Source: Paralithodes platypus (taxonomy: Eukaryota > Arthropoda > Malacostraca > Decapoda > Lithodidae). From it: a stretch of 64,000 nt of DNA. A program made the position numbers and the translations under genes. Numbering within the stretch: position 1 is the first letter of the stretch; every line of letters begins with the position of its first letter. The stretch spans positions 6,232,991-6,296,990 of the forward strand of contig CM064530.1 in assembly GCA_032716605.1 (NCBI GenBank), given 5' to 3'. Under the pieces are notes generated by a model. That model was not told where the DNA came from and ran no database searches. It saw only the letters and a list, made by a program, of their open reading frames with translations. Shown piece after piece: positions 49,873-60,314 of this stretch.

Positions 49873-50604
49873 CTCTGCTTGTGTGTTTGTCTTTACATTT
49901 AACTACAGGTATATTTGTTTTGTGCCTGTCAGTTGAATTGTTTGTCTATCTAATTATATCTAATTATATGTATACATCCATTATATTTGTATATTCCTAC
50001 CTATCTCAGCCTATCCAGTTGTCCTGTATAACATAACACTGATGTAAGCAATATCTAGCAATGTTTAACTTCTAGTGATAGTTTGAGTTACACAGAGTTA
50101 CATAGATACACAGACTGCACAGATCTTGCAGCCCCTACTAGGCAGTCCGGTTACATTTCTAACAAAATTTGCTACTAAATAAAAGGTAAGGCTAGCAAAG
50201 CAGAAGGCTCTCTCCCCACCCACCACATGAGTACCTTCTAGAGTCCAAAATAATCTGAAAGGAAAGTACCGGTAGCACTCTCGAGAACTATTGCCAGATA
50301 ATTGTATTAAGCTTACTAAATAGCCACTGCCCTAAAGTATCCTCGCCTCTCACCTTCTTCAGTCTCTTCCTCAGTACCAGCATATATACCAGCAGCCCGA
50401 GGAGCACGACCCCCATGATGCCCCCCACCACGCCTACGATCGCCCCAGAGTTCAGGGTGTTTGTGTTGTTAGGCCTCGACGCAGCCACCTCGGGCATGTC
50501 GTGGGGCGGCTCGGTGGCAGCGGCGGGATACCTTGGCCGGGGTCTTCTGGTGGTGGTAGTGGTGGTGGTGGTGCGGCGGGTTGGGTGATCTGGGTCTCCA
50601 AACT
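47829..50604 (-). CDS. Single-pass membrane protein with Pro-rich cytoplasmic tail (3' end of gene)
   Basis: Three phase-matched exons: 50354-50604, 49351-49437, 47829-48815, giving about 440 residues of a longer protein. In order: a stalk with TTTTTTTTRRPRPR, a TM helix (about GAIVGVVGGIMGVVLLGLLV), the basic stop-transfer RKRLKK, a conserved-looking juxtamembrane stretch (LIEYEMSVNVSMRELWHPSF) and a long tail rich in Pro with several PxxP and IPPPP-type sequences and PPPSPVRR. This looks like a receptor or adhesion molecule that recruits SH3, WW or EVH1 adaptors. The topology (N-out) is inferred from the basic side. No ectodomain exon was found in the next 13 kb upstream. The family is not recognised. 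Confidence 0.75.
49049..49086. mobile_element. Solo end of family D MITE
   Basis: GTGACATGGCTTATTGAGGC then AACTGTACC resembles the right end of family D. It abuts the family A copy that follows. Confidence 0.4.
49087..49331. mobile_element. MITE family A copy, 19 bp from a splice donor
   Basis: TTAACCCCTTCTGTACCGGC at the left; two successive right ends, GGTACTGAAGGGG and GTACAGAAGGGGTTAA. It lies in the intron, 19 bp downstream (in gene sense) of the 49351 exon boundary. Confidence 0.8.
49351..49437 (-). CDS. Membrane-protein exon: juxtamembrane
   Basis: 29 codons, too short for ordinary ORF lists. Acceptor ACAGGTTGCCAG|CTG and donor TTAGAG|GTAGGC, both phase 0. It encodes LIEYEMSVNVSMRELWHPSF plus MNRKGLILE. 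The alternative acceptor 7 nt upstream would be out of phase with the TM exon. Confidence 0.7.
49510..49890. repeat. CTGT/CTAT and (CT)n microsatellites
   Basis: Long TCTG/TCTA tracts at 49514-49640 and a pure CT run at about 49802-49866. The ORFs of 217 and 75 codons are translated microsatellite. Confidence 0.9.
49900..50353. other. Intron sequence of the membrane-protein gene
   Basis: No element or exon is recognised between the CT repeat and the TM exon. Confidence 0.45.
50354..50604 (-). CDS. Membrane-protein exon: stalk and TM helix
   Basis: Acceptor TTTGTCCGACAG|AG; donor CTGAAGAAG|GTGAGA. It enters in phase 1, so at least one coding exon lies upstream. Thr/Arg/Pro-rich stalk with an NTNTL sequon-like segment, then a roughly 23-residue hydrophobic helix with several small Gly residues. 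Confidence 0.75.
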
Positions 50605-50639
50605 CTGTCGGACAAAGATAGAATATCATTATAGCCTAC

Positions 50640-50755
50640 AGTACATTTATAATCTGCAAACTAATGGGGCGAACATCTTAAAATCTGAAAACTAATTGGG
50701 TTAAACATGATGAAGAAGGGGTACCAAAAAATAACAACCATCTCCCCTTAAAACC
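50640..50755. mobile_element. MITE family B right end
   Basis: ACTAATGGGGCGAACATCTT, AAACATGATGAAGAAGGGGT and CTCCCCTTAA match the right arm of family B. Confidence 0.5.
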
Positions 50756-50869
50756 AGATACTTTTCATGAAGTTAATTGGTAGTGGTGTTCTTCGATAGG
50801 CCTTTATTGGTGTGTGCAGAAAAGGCATATTAAGGTAGTTTATTTAGTGACAGTATGTTAATGTAGCTA

Positions 50870-50891
50870 TGATATATATATACATATCCCG

Positions 50892-50980
<89 letters not shown>
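50870..50980. repeat. (TA)n microsatellite
   Basis: About 40 TA units at 50893-50978. Able to extrude a cruciform. The two 93-codon ORFs are artefacts. Confidence 0.95.
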
Positions 50981-51204
50981 TAGTATATGACGTCATTAGT
51001 AAAGGTTTTACATTTATATATTCTAATTGCATTTGTTTATCTTTCACTCTCACTCTGTCTCTCTCACACACACCTGCACAATACCAGGTACTGGTACTAA
51101 TCTTCTCAACACCAATGCCAAGCACAACAAGCGGTACCGGTAGGCCTTAATTCTATATCGGTGACGTCACTAGTAAAGAATGAACATGCCACCCACAACT
51201 AGTA

Positions 51205-51357
51205 CCCCCCCCCCCCTTTTTTCTCTCTCTCTCTCTCTCTCTCTCTGTCTGTCTGTCTCACACACACAAACACACTGGCAGATACACACATTCAACCTCC
51301 CCTTCTCTCTCTCTCTCTGTCTGTCTGTCTCACACACACACACATTCAATCTCCCCT

Positions 51358-51402
<45 letters not shown>

Positions 51403-51452
51403 ACCCCCCCCCCCCCCCCCCCTCCCCCCCCCCCCCCCCCCCCCCCCCCCCC

Positions 51453-51503
<51 letters not shown>

Positions 51504-51560
51504 CCCCCCCCCCCCCTCTCTCTCTATCTCTCTCTCTCTCACACACACACACGCATTAAT
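51205..51560. repeat. C-rich homopolymer tract with flanking CT/CA repeats
   Basis: From about 51358 to 51516 the strand is almost pure C with isolated A and T, flanked by CT and CA microsatellites. Poly-Pro and poly-Gly ORFs here are artefacts. The exact length in an assembly is likely unreliable. Confidence 0.95.
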
Positions 51561-51719
51561 AATCTCTGTTTGTGTGTGTGGTGTCATTACTAAAGGCTTC
51601 ACACATTCAACACACATGCCTCAAGCGATTCCGGCCATAGCAACTCTCTCTCTCTCTAGACCCATTGTGTGCCTTTCCAACGATTCCTTTGGGGCCTAAA
51701 TTACACAACAAAGCTCTCT

Positions 51720-52207
51720 GTTCTCTCTGTCTCTCTCCCTCTCTGATGATAAGTTCTTTTATATAATGTGGACTGTATAATCAAGAGGCCTAACGCTATC
51801 CTTTGGTGAATTAAACCTAACTCTAACTCTCTCTCTCTATCTCTCTCTGATGATGTTCTTTTATATAATGTGGACTGTATAATCAAGAGGCCTCACGCTA
51901 TCCTTTGGTGAATATCTTACACATTAAACCTAACTCACTCTCTCTCTCTCTCTGTCTGTCTCTCCCTCTCTGATGATAAGTTATTTTATATAATGAGGAC
52001 TGTATAATCAAGAGGCCTAACGCTATCCTTTGGTGAATATCTTACACATTAAACCTAACTCTAACTCTCTCTCTCTCTCTGTCTGTCTCTCCCTCTCTGA
52101 TGATAAGTTATTTTATATAATGAGGACTGTATAATCAAGAGGCCTAACGCTATCCTTTGGTGAATATCTTACACATTAAACCTAACTCTAACTCTCTCTC
52201 TCTCTCT
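51720..52207. repeat. About 120-bp minisatellite, four copies
   Basis: The unit contains CTCTCTGATGATAAGTT, TATATAATGAGGACTGTATA, ATCAAGAGGCCTAACGCTAT and a CT microsatellite. The second unit is shortened. Confidence 0.85.
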
Positions 52208-52227
52208 CAGTAACAACCTTGCACAAA

Positions 52228-52252
52228 TTTTTTTTTTTTTTTTTTTTTTTTT
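52228..52252. repeat. Poly(T) run
   Basis: A run of about 25 T could be the tail of a minus-strand retroposon whose body (52253-52450) is not otherwise recognised. Confidence 0.5.
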
Positions 52253-52484
52253 AAAGACCTCCGTCTACGTATTGTGAAAAACCTGTTATCCTCCGGCAAA
52301 TTATGGGGTTGAGTGAGTGAAGGGGGGAACAGTGAATGAAGGAGGATACATGTTTTTCATAATACGTGTTGCTAGCCCCAAACGCGCGAGCAACTGTGGC
52401 TTTCAACCATCCGACACATCCCCTTTTATTTATGTGCATCACACATGTTAAATACACACATATTACTTGCTAAACACCTTCCCC

Positions 52485-52496
52485 TACCCCCCCCCC

Positions 52497-52530
<34 letters not shown>

Positions 52531-52680
52531 AAGTACCAACCTCGCATACCTTCCTAAACACCTGACACCCCCCCCCCCCTCGCTCTCTCGCCAAGTACCA
52601 ATCTCGCATACACAGACATACACACACTCTCTCTCTTTCTCTCTCTCTCTCTCACTCACTCACTCACTCACACTCACACC
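52485..52680. repeat. CT, C and CA microsatellites
   Basis: An AAGTACCAA/CC-TCGCATAC segment occurs twice between CT and C runs. ORFs over it are artefacts. Confidence 0.85.
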
Positions 52681-52719
52681 CTCTCAATTACCACTCTTCC
52701 CCTCTCTCGCCCTTCCATC

Positions 52720-53030
52720 CAAACAAATAAATAAATAGCCCAGTAAGGACACATAAACGCCGAAGATATACAAGAACAAGAATAATAAACAACAAAATAA
52801 ACAAAAACAATTAATAAATAAACATAAACAAATAAATAATACAAAATAAAATAAAATAAACAAAATAAAATAAACAAATAAAGAATATAAACAACTCAAT
52901 AAAATAATACAATCAAATAAACAAATAAAGAATATAAACAACTCAATAAAATAATACAATCAAATAAACAAATAAAGAATATAAACAACTCAATAAAATA
53001 ATACAATCAAATAAACAAATAAATTAATAA
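52720..53030. repeat. AAATAAAC-rich DNA and a 47-bp tandem repeat
   Basis: Three near-identical units of AAAGAATATAAACAACTCAA plus TAAAATAATACAATCAAATA plus AACAAAT at about 52880-53022, preceded by AT-rich low-complexity sequence. The minus ORFs of 67 and 91 codons translate this repeat. Confidence 0.85.
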
Positions 53031-53089
53031 ACAATAGCCTTTACACAAACATTAAATAAAGGCGTTTCCATGCGACTTACGGGCAGGTG

Positions 53090-53330
53090 GGTCAATTTTC
53101 GGGTCCCCCTTCTTCCTCATGTTTAGCCCCATTAGTTCTGATATTTTAAGACGCTCGTCAGGAAAAAATCGACACCTAAATGGCACGAAAGGTCTTAAAA
53201 CTGACAACGAAATGGGGTAATAGGTGTTCAAATTACCAAACTAATGGGAGGAACGTCTTAAAATCTCAAAAGTAATGAGAGGGAGAAGGGAGTCCCGAAA
53301 AACAAGCCCATTACCCCCGTTAAGATTTTA
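53090..53330. mobile_element. MITE family B, internally deleted
   Basis: The left arm (CTTCTTCCTCATGTTTAGCC) passes straight into the right arm (CGCTCGTCAGGAAAAAATCG, GGAACGTCTTAAAATCTCAA), so the central hairpin has been lost. It ends in CATTACCCCCGTTAA. Confidence 0.6.
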
Positions 53331-53424
53331 TCATTATCCATCATTAATAATCCGACTTCCGGGTATAGTACTCGTAATTTAGCCACAGGAAAGTGACTAG
53401 GTAATATATATATATATTATATAT

Positions 53425-53530
53425 GTTTTAGTCTCTCAGTGGGGTTCGAACCGTCGACCGTCAGGACGATAGCCGACGCTTTAACCAACTCCACCACTGC
53501 CGTGGTGGAGTTGGTTAAAGCGATATATAT
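53425..53530 (-). mobile_element. tRNA-like SINE head with inverted duplication
   Basis: The minus strand has GGTGGAGTTGGTTAAAGCGT (A box) and CGACGGTTCGAACCCCACTG (B box). The A-box end is inverted and duplicated, giving a perfect 21-bp hairpin with a 4-nt loop at 53477-53522. TA runs flank it on both sides (53405-53425; 53523-53545). Confidence 0.7.
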
Positions 53531-53544
53531 ATATATATATATAT

Positions 53545-54115
53545 AAATAATTATTAAAATCGGACTAAAGTTACATATAACACACTCCTCCCCCACCCCA
53601 CACCCACACACCTAATTACTGCCGATCACCTTGCAACATACTAGGGTCGTGCGAGGATAATATACAGGACGGAAGTTACATTGTCGCCACTCACAACACA
53701 GGCTCTTAGAACAATATACCGGTAACTATAACGGGGAACATTAACACACAGGATACTAGAACAAGAACACTATAACGGAGAACACGTAGCACACAGGAAA
53801 CACGGTGGAAGGAAGGGAGGTGTGTGGAGAATATAATATACCCAATTGTTGTAAGATGGAGAAACAGTTACGACATAGGAGAGGGTTTGGTTTTGTTTTG
53901 TCTATGATAATGCAGGACTTTTATAACTTTGTCGAAACTAAACTTTTTCTATCTAACAATTAATGGTATATACTATACAGAGTTACAAGGAGCTACAAGG
54001 AATAGTTAGTATCTCAGAGACCATGCGGTGCATTCCGAGGAGATATTCGGAGTGGAAGGAGAATGTGCAAAAGAGAGAAAGAGAAAAATAAAGATAGATA
54101 GATACATAGATAGAT

Positions 54116-54173
<58 letters not shown>

Positions 54174-54230
54174 AAGGAGTACAAAGGAAATCAAGCAACA
54201 ACAGATCTAGTGACCCTTCTAGGTTGCTTG
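53545..54230. other. Non-coding stretch with (GA)n
   Basis: A GA run lies at 54118-54169. Nothing else is recognised; poly-Ser/Leu ORFs over the run are artefacts. Confidence 0.5.
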
Positions 54231-55575
54231 TCCTCCAAAACACTGAGGATCAAGTGTCCAAACAGTGGTTTAGAGTGGGTAAGGGAACATTGGAAAGGGA
54301 ACTACTGCCCTGCCACTAACGTGGCAGGACTAGGAAGTTAGTAGGGGACATATGGGTTAGTAACTGAGGGGAGGATAAAGTTATTCATTTACAAACGCAG
54401 TCAGTCGCGGGTTTGATGCGAGATATTTGTCTAGGCGGAATTTAAATGAATCAACGGTGCTGCAGTCTATAACGTCTCGGGGAAGCCCATTCCACAAGTT
54501 GACAACTCGATTGAAGAAGAAATTCTTAGATTCGTGCGAGTTAAAAGATTTACCAATAATTTTGCAACCGTTTCCCCGCGTGTAATTAGATTGGTCGATA
54601 GTGAAGTACTTACTACAGTTCATATTGTCGATGCCTTTGATGATTTTGAACACTTGAATTAAGTCGCCTCTTAATCTGCGCTGGGTTAAAGGAAATAGAT
54701 TTAATTCTCTAAGACGCTCTTCGTATGGTTTGTTCTTTAGGCTAGGTATCATTTTGGTAACTCTACGTTGAACTCGTTCTAGCTTGTTTATATCTTTTTG
54801 GTAATAAGGGCACCAGGATTGAACGCAGTATTCCAGAAGAGGGCGGACTAAGGAATTGTAAAGGGTTAGGATAACTTCTTTGGATTTATGCTCAAATGAC
54901 CTGCCTATAAAGCCAATTATTTTGTTTGCCTTCTTAACAAACTTCTGAACATTGTTGACTCGGTTTTAGGTTACTCGATATTGTTACTCCCAGATCAGTT
55001 TCTCTGTTTACATTCTTAAGCTGAGTGCCATTCATCGAATAGTTTGCTTTCTCATTTAGGTATCCGACATGTAGTACTTTACATTTATCCGCATTGAAAC
55101 TCATTTGCCAAATTTGGGCCCAACATGACAATTTATCTAGATTGTGTTGCATATCGTCAACTTGTTCTTTTGAGAGTACGCTATTTGCAATTTTTGTATC
55201 GTCAGCAAATTTTGAGATTGTGCAGGTGAGACCCTCATCTATGTCGTTGATGTAAATTAGAAAGAGAATTGGTCCTAGTACCGATCCCTGGGGTACCCCG
55301 CTACTTACATTGGTCCATTTAGATGCCTTACCGTTTATGACTACCCTTTGCTTTCTGTTGCTGAGCCAATTTTCTATCCATTTCAACACACCGTCTTGTA
55401 TTCCATGCGCTTTTAGTTTTAGCAGTAAACGTTTGTGGGGAACTTTGTCAAAGGCCTTTTGAAAATCAAGGTATATAATATCTACAGCTTTACTCTCATC
55501 GTAGAGGTTGAGGATATCGTGGAAGAAGTCTAAGAGGTTTGTTAAACAGGAACGTTTTTTACGAAAGCAAAAAAG
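54231..55575 (-). mobile_element. CR1-like LINE, 5'-truncated
   Basis: Minus-strand coding in order: a palm fragment with IIYLDFQKAFDKVPHKRLL (about 55480-55425), WIENWLSNRKQRVVINGK, SGVPQGSVLGPILFLIYIND, the catalytic SKFADDTKIAN, then a thumb with NRETDLGVTISSN. After a frameshift near 54960, the C-terminal segment follows: RLRELNLFPLTQRRLRGDLI, KNFFFNRVVNLWNGLP. This C-terminus is typical of CR1. No endonuclease. It ends at the 5' side in a CT/GA repeat near 55576. Confidence 0.85.
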
Positions 55576-55744
55576 AGAGAGAGAGAGGTAATGACCACCT
55601 GTGTGTGTGTGTGTGTGTATTACCTTCCTGAACGTAGGCTGATCTCAAGTGTCGTATATCCTATTTCCTAATATCATCAAGGAGTGTTTACCGCGTAAGT
55701 TATAACGTCACACACATATTATAGGGAAATACGCACATGGGAAT

Positions 55745-55770
55745 TCTCTCTCTCTCTATCTATCTATATA

Positions 55771-55833
<63 letters not shown>

Positions 55834-56060
55834 TACGTTCTGATCCTCGTCGTAATGCAAAATTAATCTATCTAAATATTTAGCTTTCCATATCTATATA
55901 TTGTTCTTTGCATCTGTCTATCTCTTTGATCACTATGTACATTTTTGTCAGACACTAATTTCCCATTGTTAACCCTTCCTTCCCCTCTCTATCTATATAT
56001 CCATCCATCTATACTTAGGTATCTATTTGTATCTATCTATCTATCTATTATATTCAGCTA
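55745..56060. repeat. (CT)n and TCTA microsatellites
   Basis: A CT run at about 55775-55830 and CTAT tracts. No gene. Confidence 0.85.
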
Positions 56061-56202
56061 TTTATTTATATCTATTGTTCTACGTAACTAACTATATCCC
56101 TTTGACCACCGACCTATCTAGCTACACATCTATTTATATTGCTCTACGACGTATCTACCTATATCTTTCACCCCTATGTAAATTATGTCAGGCACCCATT
56201 TC

Positions 56203-56612
56203 TCATTACTCCATTTAACCCTTCCTCCCCATCAGGACTCTTAGGCTATATAATATTACTCCATTTAACCCTTCCTCCCCATCAGGACTCTTAGGCAATA
56301 TAATATTACTCCATTTAACCCTTCCTCCCCATCAGGACTCTTAGGCAATATAATATTACTCCATTTAACCCTTCCTCCCCATCAGGACTCTTAGGCAATA
56401 TAATATTACTCCATTTAACCCTTCCTCCCCATCAGGACTCTTAGGCAATATAATATTACTCCATTTAACCCTTCCTCCCCATCAGGACTCTTAGGCTATA
56501 TAATATTACTCCATTTAACCCTTCCTCCCCATCAGGACTCTTAGGCTATATAATATTACTCCATTTAACCCTTCCTCCCCATCAGGACTCTTAGGCAATA
56601 TAATATTACGTG
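56203..56612. repeat. 50-bp minisatellite, eight copies
   Basis: The unit is ATTACTCCATTTAACCCTTC plus CTCCCCATCAGGACTCTTAG plus GCTATATAAT or GCAATATAAT. Copies are almost identical, so the expansion is recent. The unit itself contains a family A-like TTTAACCCTTC end. Confidence 0.9.
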
Positions 56613-56644
56613 TACGGTGTGCATTTCCGGTCACTTACTTTACT

Positions 56645-56679
<35 letters not shown>

Positions 56680-56841
56680 ACACACACACAGACTACCATA
56701 TTAATTTCAGACCCCTCATTTCCCATTTTACGCCACTTCAGACCTCTCCTTCCTCTAAAACCCCTTATACCTTACTATTAAAATATGACGTGGGTTTCCG
56801 TCCACAGTTCCCCCCTTTCCGACTGTGTGGATTTAACCTTA

Positions 56842-57057
56842 TTAACCCTTTAAGGATCCTGACGGGATTTGAAAGTTTAGTGTGGCCATCGTCAGACGAT
56901 CCTATGCAGCTTACGAAGGACCTGGGGCGATTATAAGGGTAAAGACGATCCCCATTAACCCTCTCACTTCCACATAACCTTCCTAATCTGAATAAAATCG
57001 TCTAATAACAACCATAAAACAAAAGAGAAAGGCGTAATCTGCTCACGAAAGGGTTAA
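56842..57057. mobile_element. MITE family A copy
   Basis: TTAACCCTTTAAGGATCCTG and CTGCTCACGAAAGGGTTAA termini; arms CAGACGATCCTATGCAGCTT and GAATAAAATCGTCTAATAAC. 216 bp. Confidence 0.8.
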
Positions 57058-57275
57058 CATCAACCGGAAGATGGCACTCGGCTTATTATATTAATTCTGG
57101 TGTGGTTCGCCTTCCCAGAATACGTTTATGCCGTGTTCGTTTTTTTTTTTTTTGTCTCTGCCAGAAAGCTTAGTCTCTTAATTTGCTTTTGTTATTATTT
57201 TTTGCTCCCCGTCCAGGACATGTTTCTACGGACAAATGTACAAATTTATCTAGGTGGACAATTGGATAGCTTTGG

Positions 57276-57601
57276 TTAAGGGGAGATCTCCACTTGAGGG
57301 ATTTTTTTCTTGACCCCTTTCTCCCTCATGTTTAGCCCCATTGCTTTTGATATTATACAACGTTTGCCCCATTAGTTTAGCGATTTTAAGAACTTTCATC
57401 CCATATTAAGACCTTTCGTGCAATTCAGGTGTCGATTTTATCCTGGCGAGCGATAGCGAGCCTGTAATTTAAGAGGAACCGGCTTTCAGCCGGGACATTT
57501 TTCTACCGAAAAATGTACAAATTTATCTTGAAAGGGGGTCTAGGGGGTGTAATTTTAAGATTGATGGAAGTCTAGGGAATCAACTAAAAACCCCCCCTTA
57601 A
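57276..57601. mobile_element. MITE family B, reference copy
   Basis: Bounded by TTAA at 57276-57279 and 57598-57601, with ends GGGGAGATCTCC and AACCCCCCC. Interior: TGTTTAGCCCCATTGCTTTT, GGCGAGCGATAGCGAGCC, CCGGCTTTCAGCCGG and TTTTTCTACCGAAAAATG. 318 bp between the TTAA repeats, non-coding. Confidence 0.8.
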
Positions 57602-57639
57602 GTTTGGACGTTAGTTTACGGTACGTGACGGATATGGTC

Positions 57640-57985
57640 GAAACAATAACAACAACAACAACAACAACAAGGTGCTATTCGACCAACAAACTACAACAAT
57701 ACAACAATACAACAGCTACAACAATAACAAGGTGCTATTCGACCAACAAACTACAACAATACAACAATACAACAGCTACAACAATAACAAGGTGCTATTC
57801 GACCAACAAACTACAACAATACAACAACAACAACAACAACAAGGTGCTATTCGACCAACAAACTACAACAATACAACAACAACAGCAATAACAAGGTGCT
57901 ATTCGACCAACAAACTACAACAATACAACAATACAACAACAACAACAACAACAACAAGGTGCTATTCGACCAACAAACTCCCACA
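57640..57985. repeat. 60-bp minisatellite with ACA repeats, six copies
   Basis: Each unit carries GGTGCTATTCGACCAACAAA followed by CTACAACAATACAAC and variable CAA runs. The Gln/Thr-rich ORFs (95 and 107 codons) result from the period being a multiple of 3. Confidence 0.9.
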
Positions 57986-58133
57986 GTTGATCTGAGGGAA
58001 ATAAAATCTGGGAATCTGTTAATCAATTGACGTAAGACAGAGCTCGTGGTAATTAACTGGGATCTGGGAGAAAATTATAGAGTTACCCTGGTAATCCCTC
58101 ACACTATACCGTTGAGTCATCCCACCCGGTCCC

Positions 58134-58533
58134 TTAACCCTTTGAGTACCAGCGACGTGTGATATATTTTATTCTAGCTACCGTATATATGGTCTCTGGG
58201 TCTTCTCCTGGGTGACCTGGATGTGTGTGAGTTTGTGCTTTTTATCTGTGTTTATTTGTTGTTTTATGTTGTTTTTGTGTTTTCCCTGTTCTTGCTCTGT
58301 CTTGAGTCGGCTACCCCCAAAATGGGGATTGGGCCTGAGCATATAGATAGATAGATAGTATATTTAGACGCTATTATGCAGCTTAGGAAGGATCTGTGGT
58401 AGGTCAAAGGGTTAAGTGAAATAGTTTGAAGCCCCATTATTGCTAGAGGTCCTTCCTAAGCTGAATAAAACCGTCTAATAGTTGCCAGAATATGATGAAA
58501 AGGACGTCCCCGGTAGGCTACTGTATGTGTTAA
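58134..58533. mobile_element. MITE family A split by a LINE tail
   Basis: Left TTAACCCTTTGAGTACCAGC to about 58188 and right TTTAGACGCTATTATGCAGC to TTAA 58530-58533 make one copy. Between them lies a retroposon tail (58190-58365) flanked by TATAT-type sequence. Confidence 0.7.
58190..58365 (+). mobile_element. LINE 3'-tail insertion
   Basis: GGGTCTTCTCCTGGGTGACC, CTTGAGTCGGCTACCCCCAA and GGGGATTGGGCCTGAGCATA end in ATAGATAGATAG. This is the sense form of the antisense tails at 24620-24835 and 35640-35815. Confidence 0.65.
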
Positions 58534-58604
58534 ACTAGCTACACACACTCACTCACCCACCCCCACACACACACACACACACATACATACAGGAGTGTGT
58601 CAGG

Positions 58605-58765
58605 TCAGGTTTGCCAAGTGGTCTAAGGTGCTGTTCGCTGACCGCCAGGTCGAGGGTTCGAGTCCCCTGGAATCCTAAAGGTCTTTTCGGCTATCCTGAT
58701 GGAGAGGAGTGTATCAGTCGTGGCCACCCCCTCGGGCATCAAGGCATCTGGCAATAGTTAGATAG
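58605..58765 (+). mobile_element. tRNA-Leu-like SINE with RTE tail
   Basis: The head GTCAGGTTTGCCAAGTGGTC, then TAAGGTGC, with B box GAGGGTTCGAGTCCCCTGG, resembles a class II tRNA (Leu type). After about 40 bp of body comes GTGGCCACCCCCTCGGGCAT, then AAGGCATCTGGCAATAGTTA and GATAGATGG, nearly the 3' terminus of the RTE at 35430-35475. No intact anticodon arm. Confidence 0.75.
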
Positions 58766-58894
58766 ATGGATAAACAGATAGATAGATATATAGAGATACA
58801 GACTGCCTGGCAGCGACCATAAATTGTATGCAGCCAGTGTAATAATGCAACTACTTTGTATATCTCCATCCGTCTCTCTCTCTCTCTCTCTCTC

Positions 58895-59625
58895 TCTCAG
58901 AAAGGACCTTAGCAGACTGGGTAAGGGGTTGGAGACATGGCAGATGCCACTAAACTTGGAAACGTGCAAGGTGATGCATATCGGCCAAACGAACCCTAAA
59001 TCAAGTTACTCGCTATTGGGAATGCCTCTGGAAGTGACTGACTTGGAAAAGGATTTGGGTGTTCTGACCAGCAGTGACCTAAGTTTTTCAAGCAGTGCAT
59101 TGAAGTAGAGAAGAAAGCTCAGAAATTATTGGGCTATATTAAGAGGCAATTTAAGTGTAGAACTATGGAAATAATCCACACACTTTACAACACTCTGATA
59201 CGGCCTATCCTGGAGTAGAGTACTGTATGCACTCAGGAAAAATTTAGAGCGACTGGAAAGAGTACCGGTACAAGCTAGGGACACAAAGCTTATTCCATCG
59301 CTTAGAAGACTGAGTTTTGGGGACCGGTTGAGAGCTCTATTAGTCTCTTTCCGTTGGTCAGCTCATTAAGTTTTAAAAATACTTAATAGGTTTGATAATG
59401 TGAATTATAGCAAAATGTTTAGCCTCAATATCAATACAACACGCAACCATGGCTGGAAGTTAGAATAAATAAGGTTCAGCACTAGTATTTGTGGAACTTT
59501 TTCACACATTAGATCTGTCCTACCCTGAACAAATTTCCCTCTGAAGTTGTAAACAGTTCTTCAGTAGAGCAGTTCAAGAAGAGAGTAGATAGTATTTGGC
59601 ACACTCTGTAATGAGAGTAGTGCAC
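58895..59625 (+). mobile_element. Degenerate CR1-like LINE fragment
   Basis: Translation begins RKDLSRLGKGLETWQMPLNL, then CKVMHIGQTNPKSSYSLLGM and LEKDLGVLTSSDLSF, corresponding to the region after the RT catalytic site in CR1. Beyond 59110 the coding line continues through several stops (LLGYIKRQFKCRT, IIHTLYNTLIRPILE). Heavily decayed and in the opposite orientation to 54231-55575. Confidence 0.7.
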
Positions 59626-59696
59626 TAAACAGTGTCTCTCCTTCCACTTCGAGTATCTCCCCGGAATGAACCGCAAGGTGTCTGAGATAATAATTA

Positions 59697-59697
<1 letters not shown>

Positions 59698-59742
<45 letters not shown>

Positions 59743-59787
59743 GAGATACTATTCCTTGTAACTCTCACACTCACACACACCCTCTCA

Positions 59788-59836
<49 letters not shown>

Positions 59837-59875
59837 TTTTTTTATGTGGATGAGGGAGACAAAAGGCAACATTAT
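59698..59875. repeat. (ACT)n, TA and poly(T) with LINE tail
   Basis: An ACT run at 59698-59742, a TA run at 59800-59818 and a T run at 59819-59843, followed by ATGTGGATGAGGGAGACAAA, the antisense of the 3' UTR terminus seen at 9350-9372. Confidence 0.75.
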
Positions 59876-60161
59876 CTATATATCCGGTAAATGTAAAAAG
59901 TTTATTATTTTAACCAAAAATACAACATTAATCAGTGATTATAATAGTCACCGTGCGGTCAGTGAGTGAGTGGGTGAGTCAGGAGGAAGGGATAATGGCT
60001 TCCAGGATTTATTCTCTGACTCATATACCGGTTCTCACACGCTCTTACTCTCTTTCTTTCTCTCTTTCCAGGCCTTCCCCTCTCTCTATTTTTTCTTACA
60101 AAGTTACGTTGACTTCCGGTTCCTTCCCTACTTTCTTTCTGTGTCTGTTTGCTTCTTTATT

Positions 60162-60240
<79 letters not shown>

Positions 60241-60314
60241 CTCTCTCTCTCTCACCCTACATAATTAATTTCCGTTACTCACCACTCATTCACACCGGTA
60301 TACATAATTTGATG
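59876..60314. other. Non-coding stretch with CT and CA repeats
   Basis: A CT run at about 60165-60212 followed by CA. The 109- and 137-codon ORFs are mostly translated repeat and lack domains. Confidence 0.55.

Noticed and set aside
51170..51617. Poly-Pro and poly-Gly ORFs
   Set aside because: Direct translation of the C-rich homopolymer and CT repeats.
57604..57995. Gln/Thr-rich ORFs
   Set aside because: Translated 60-bp ACA-containing minisatellite.
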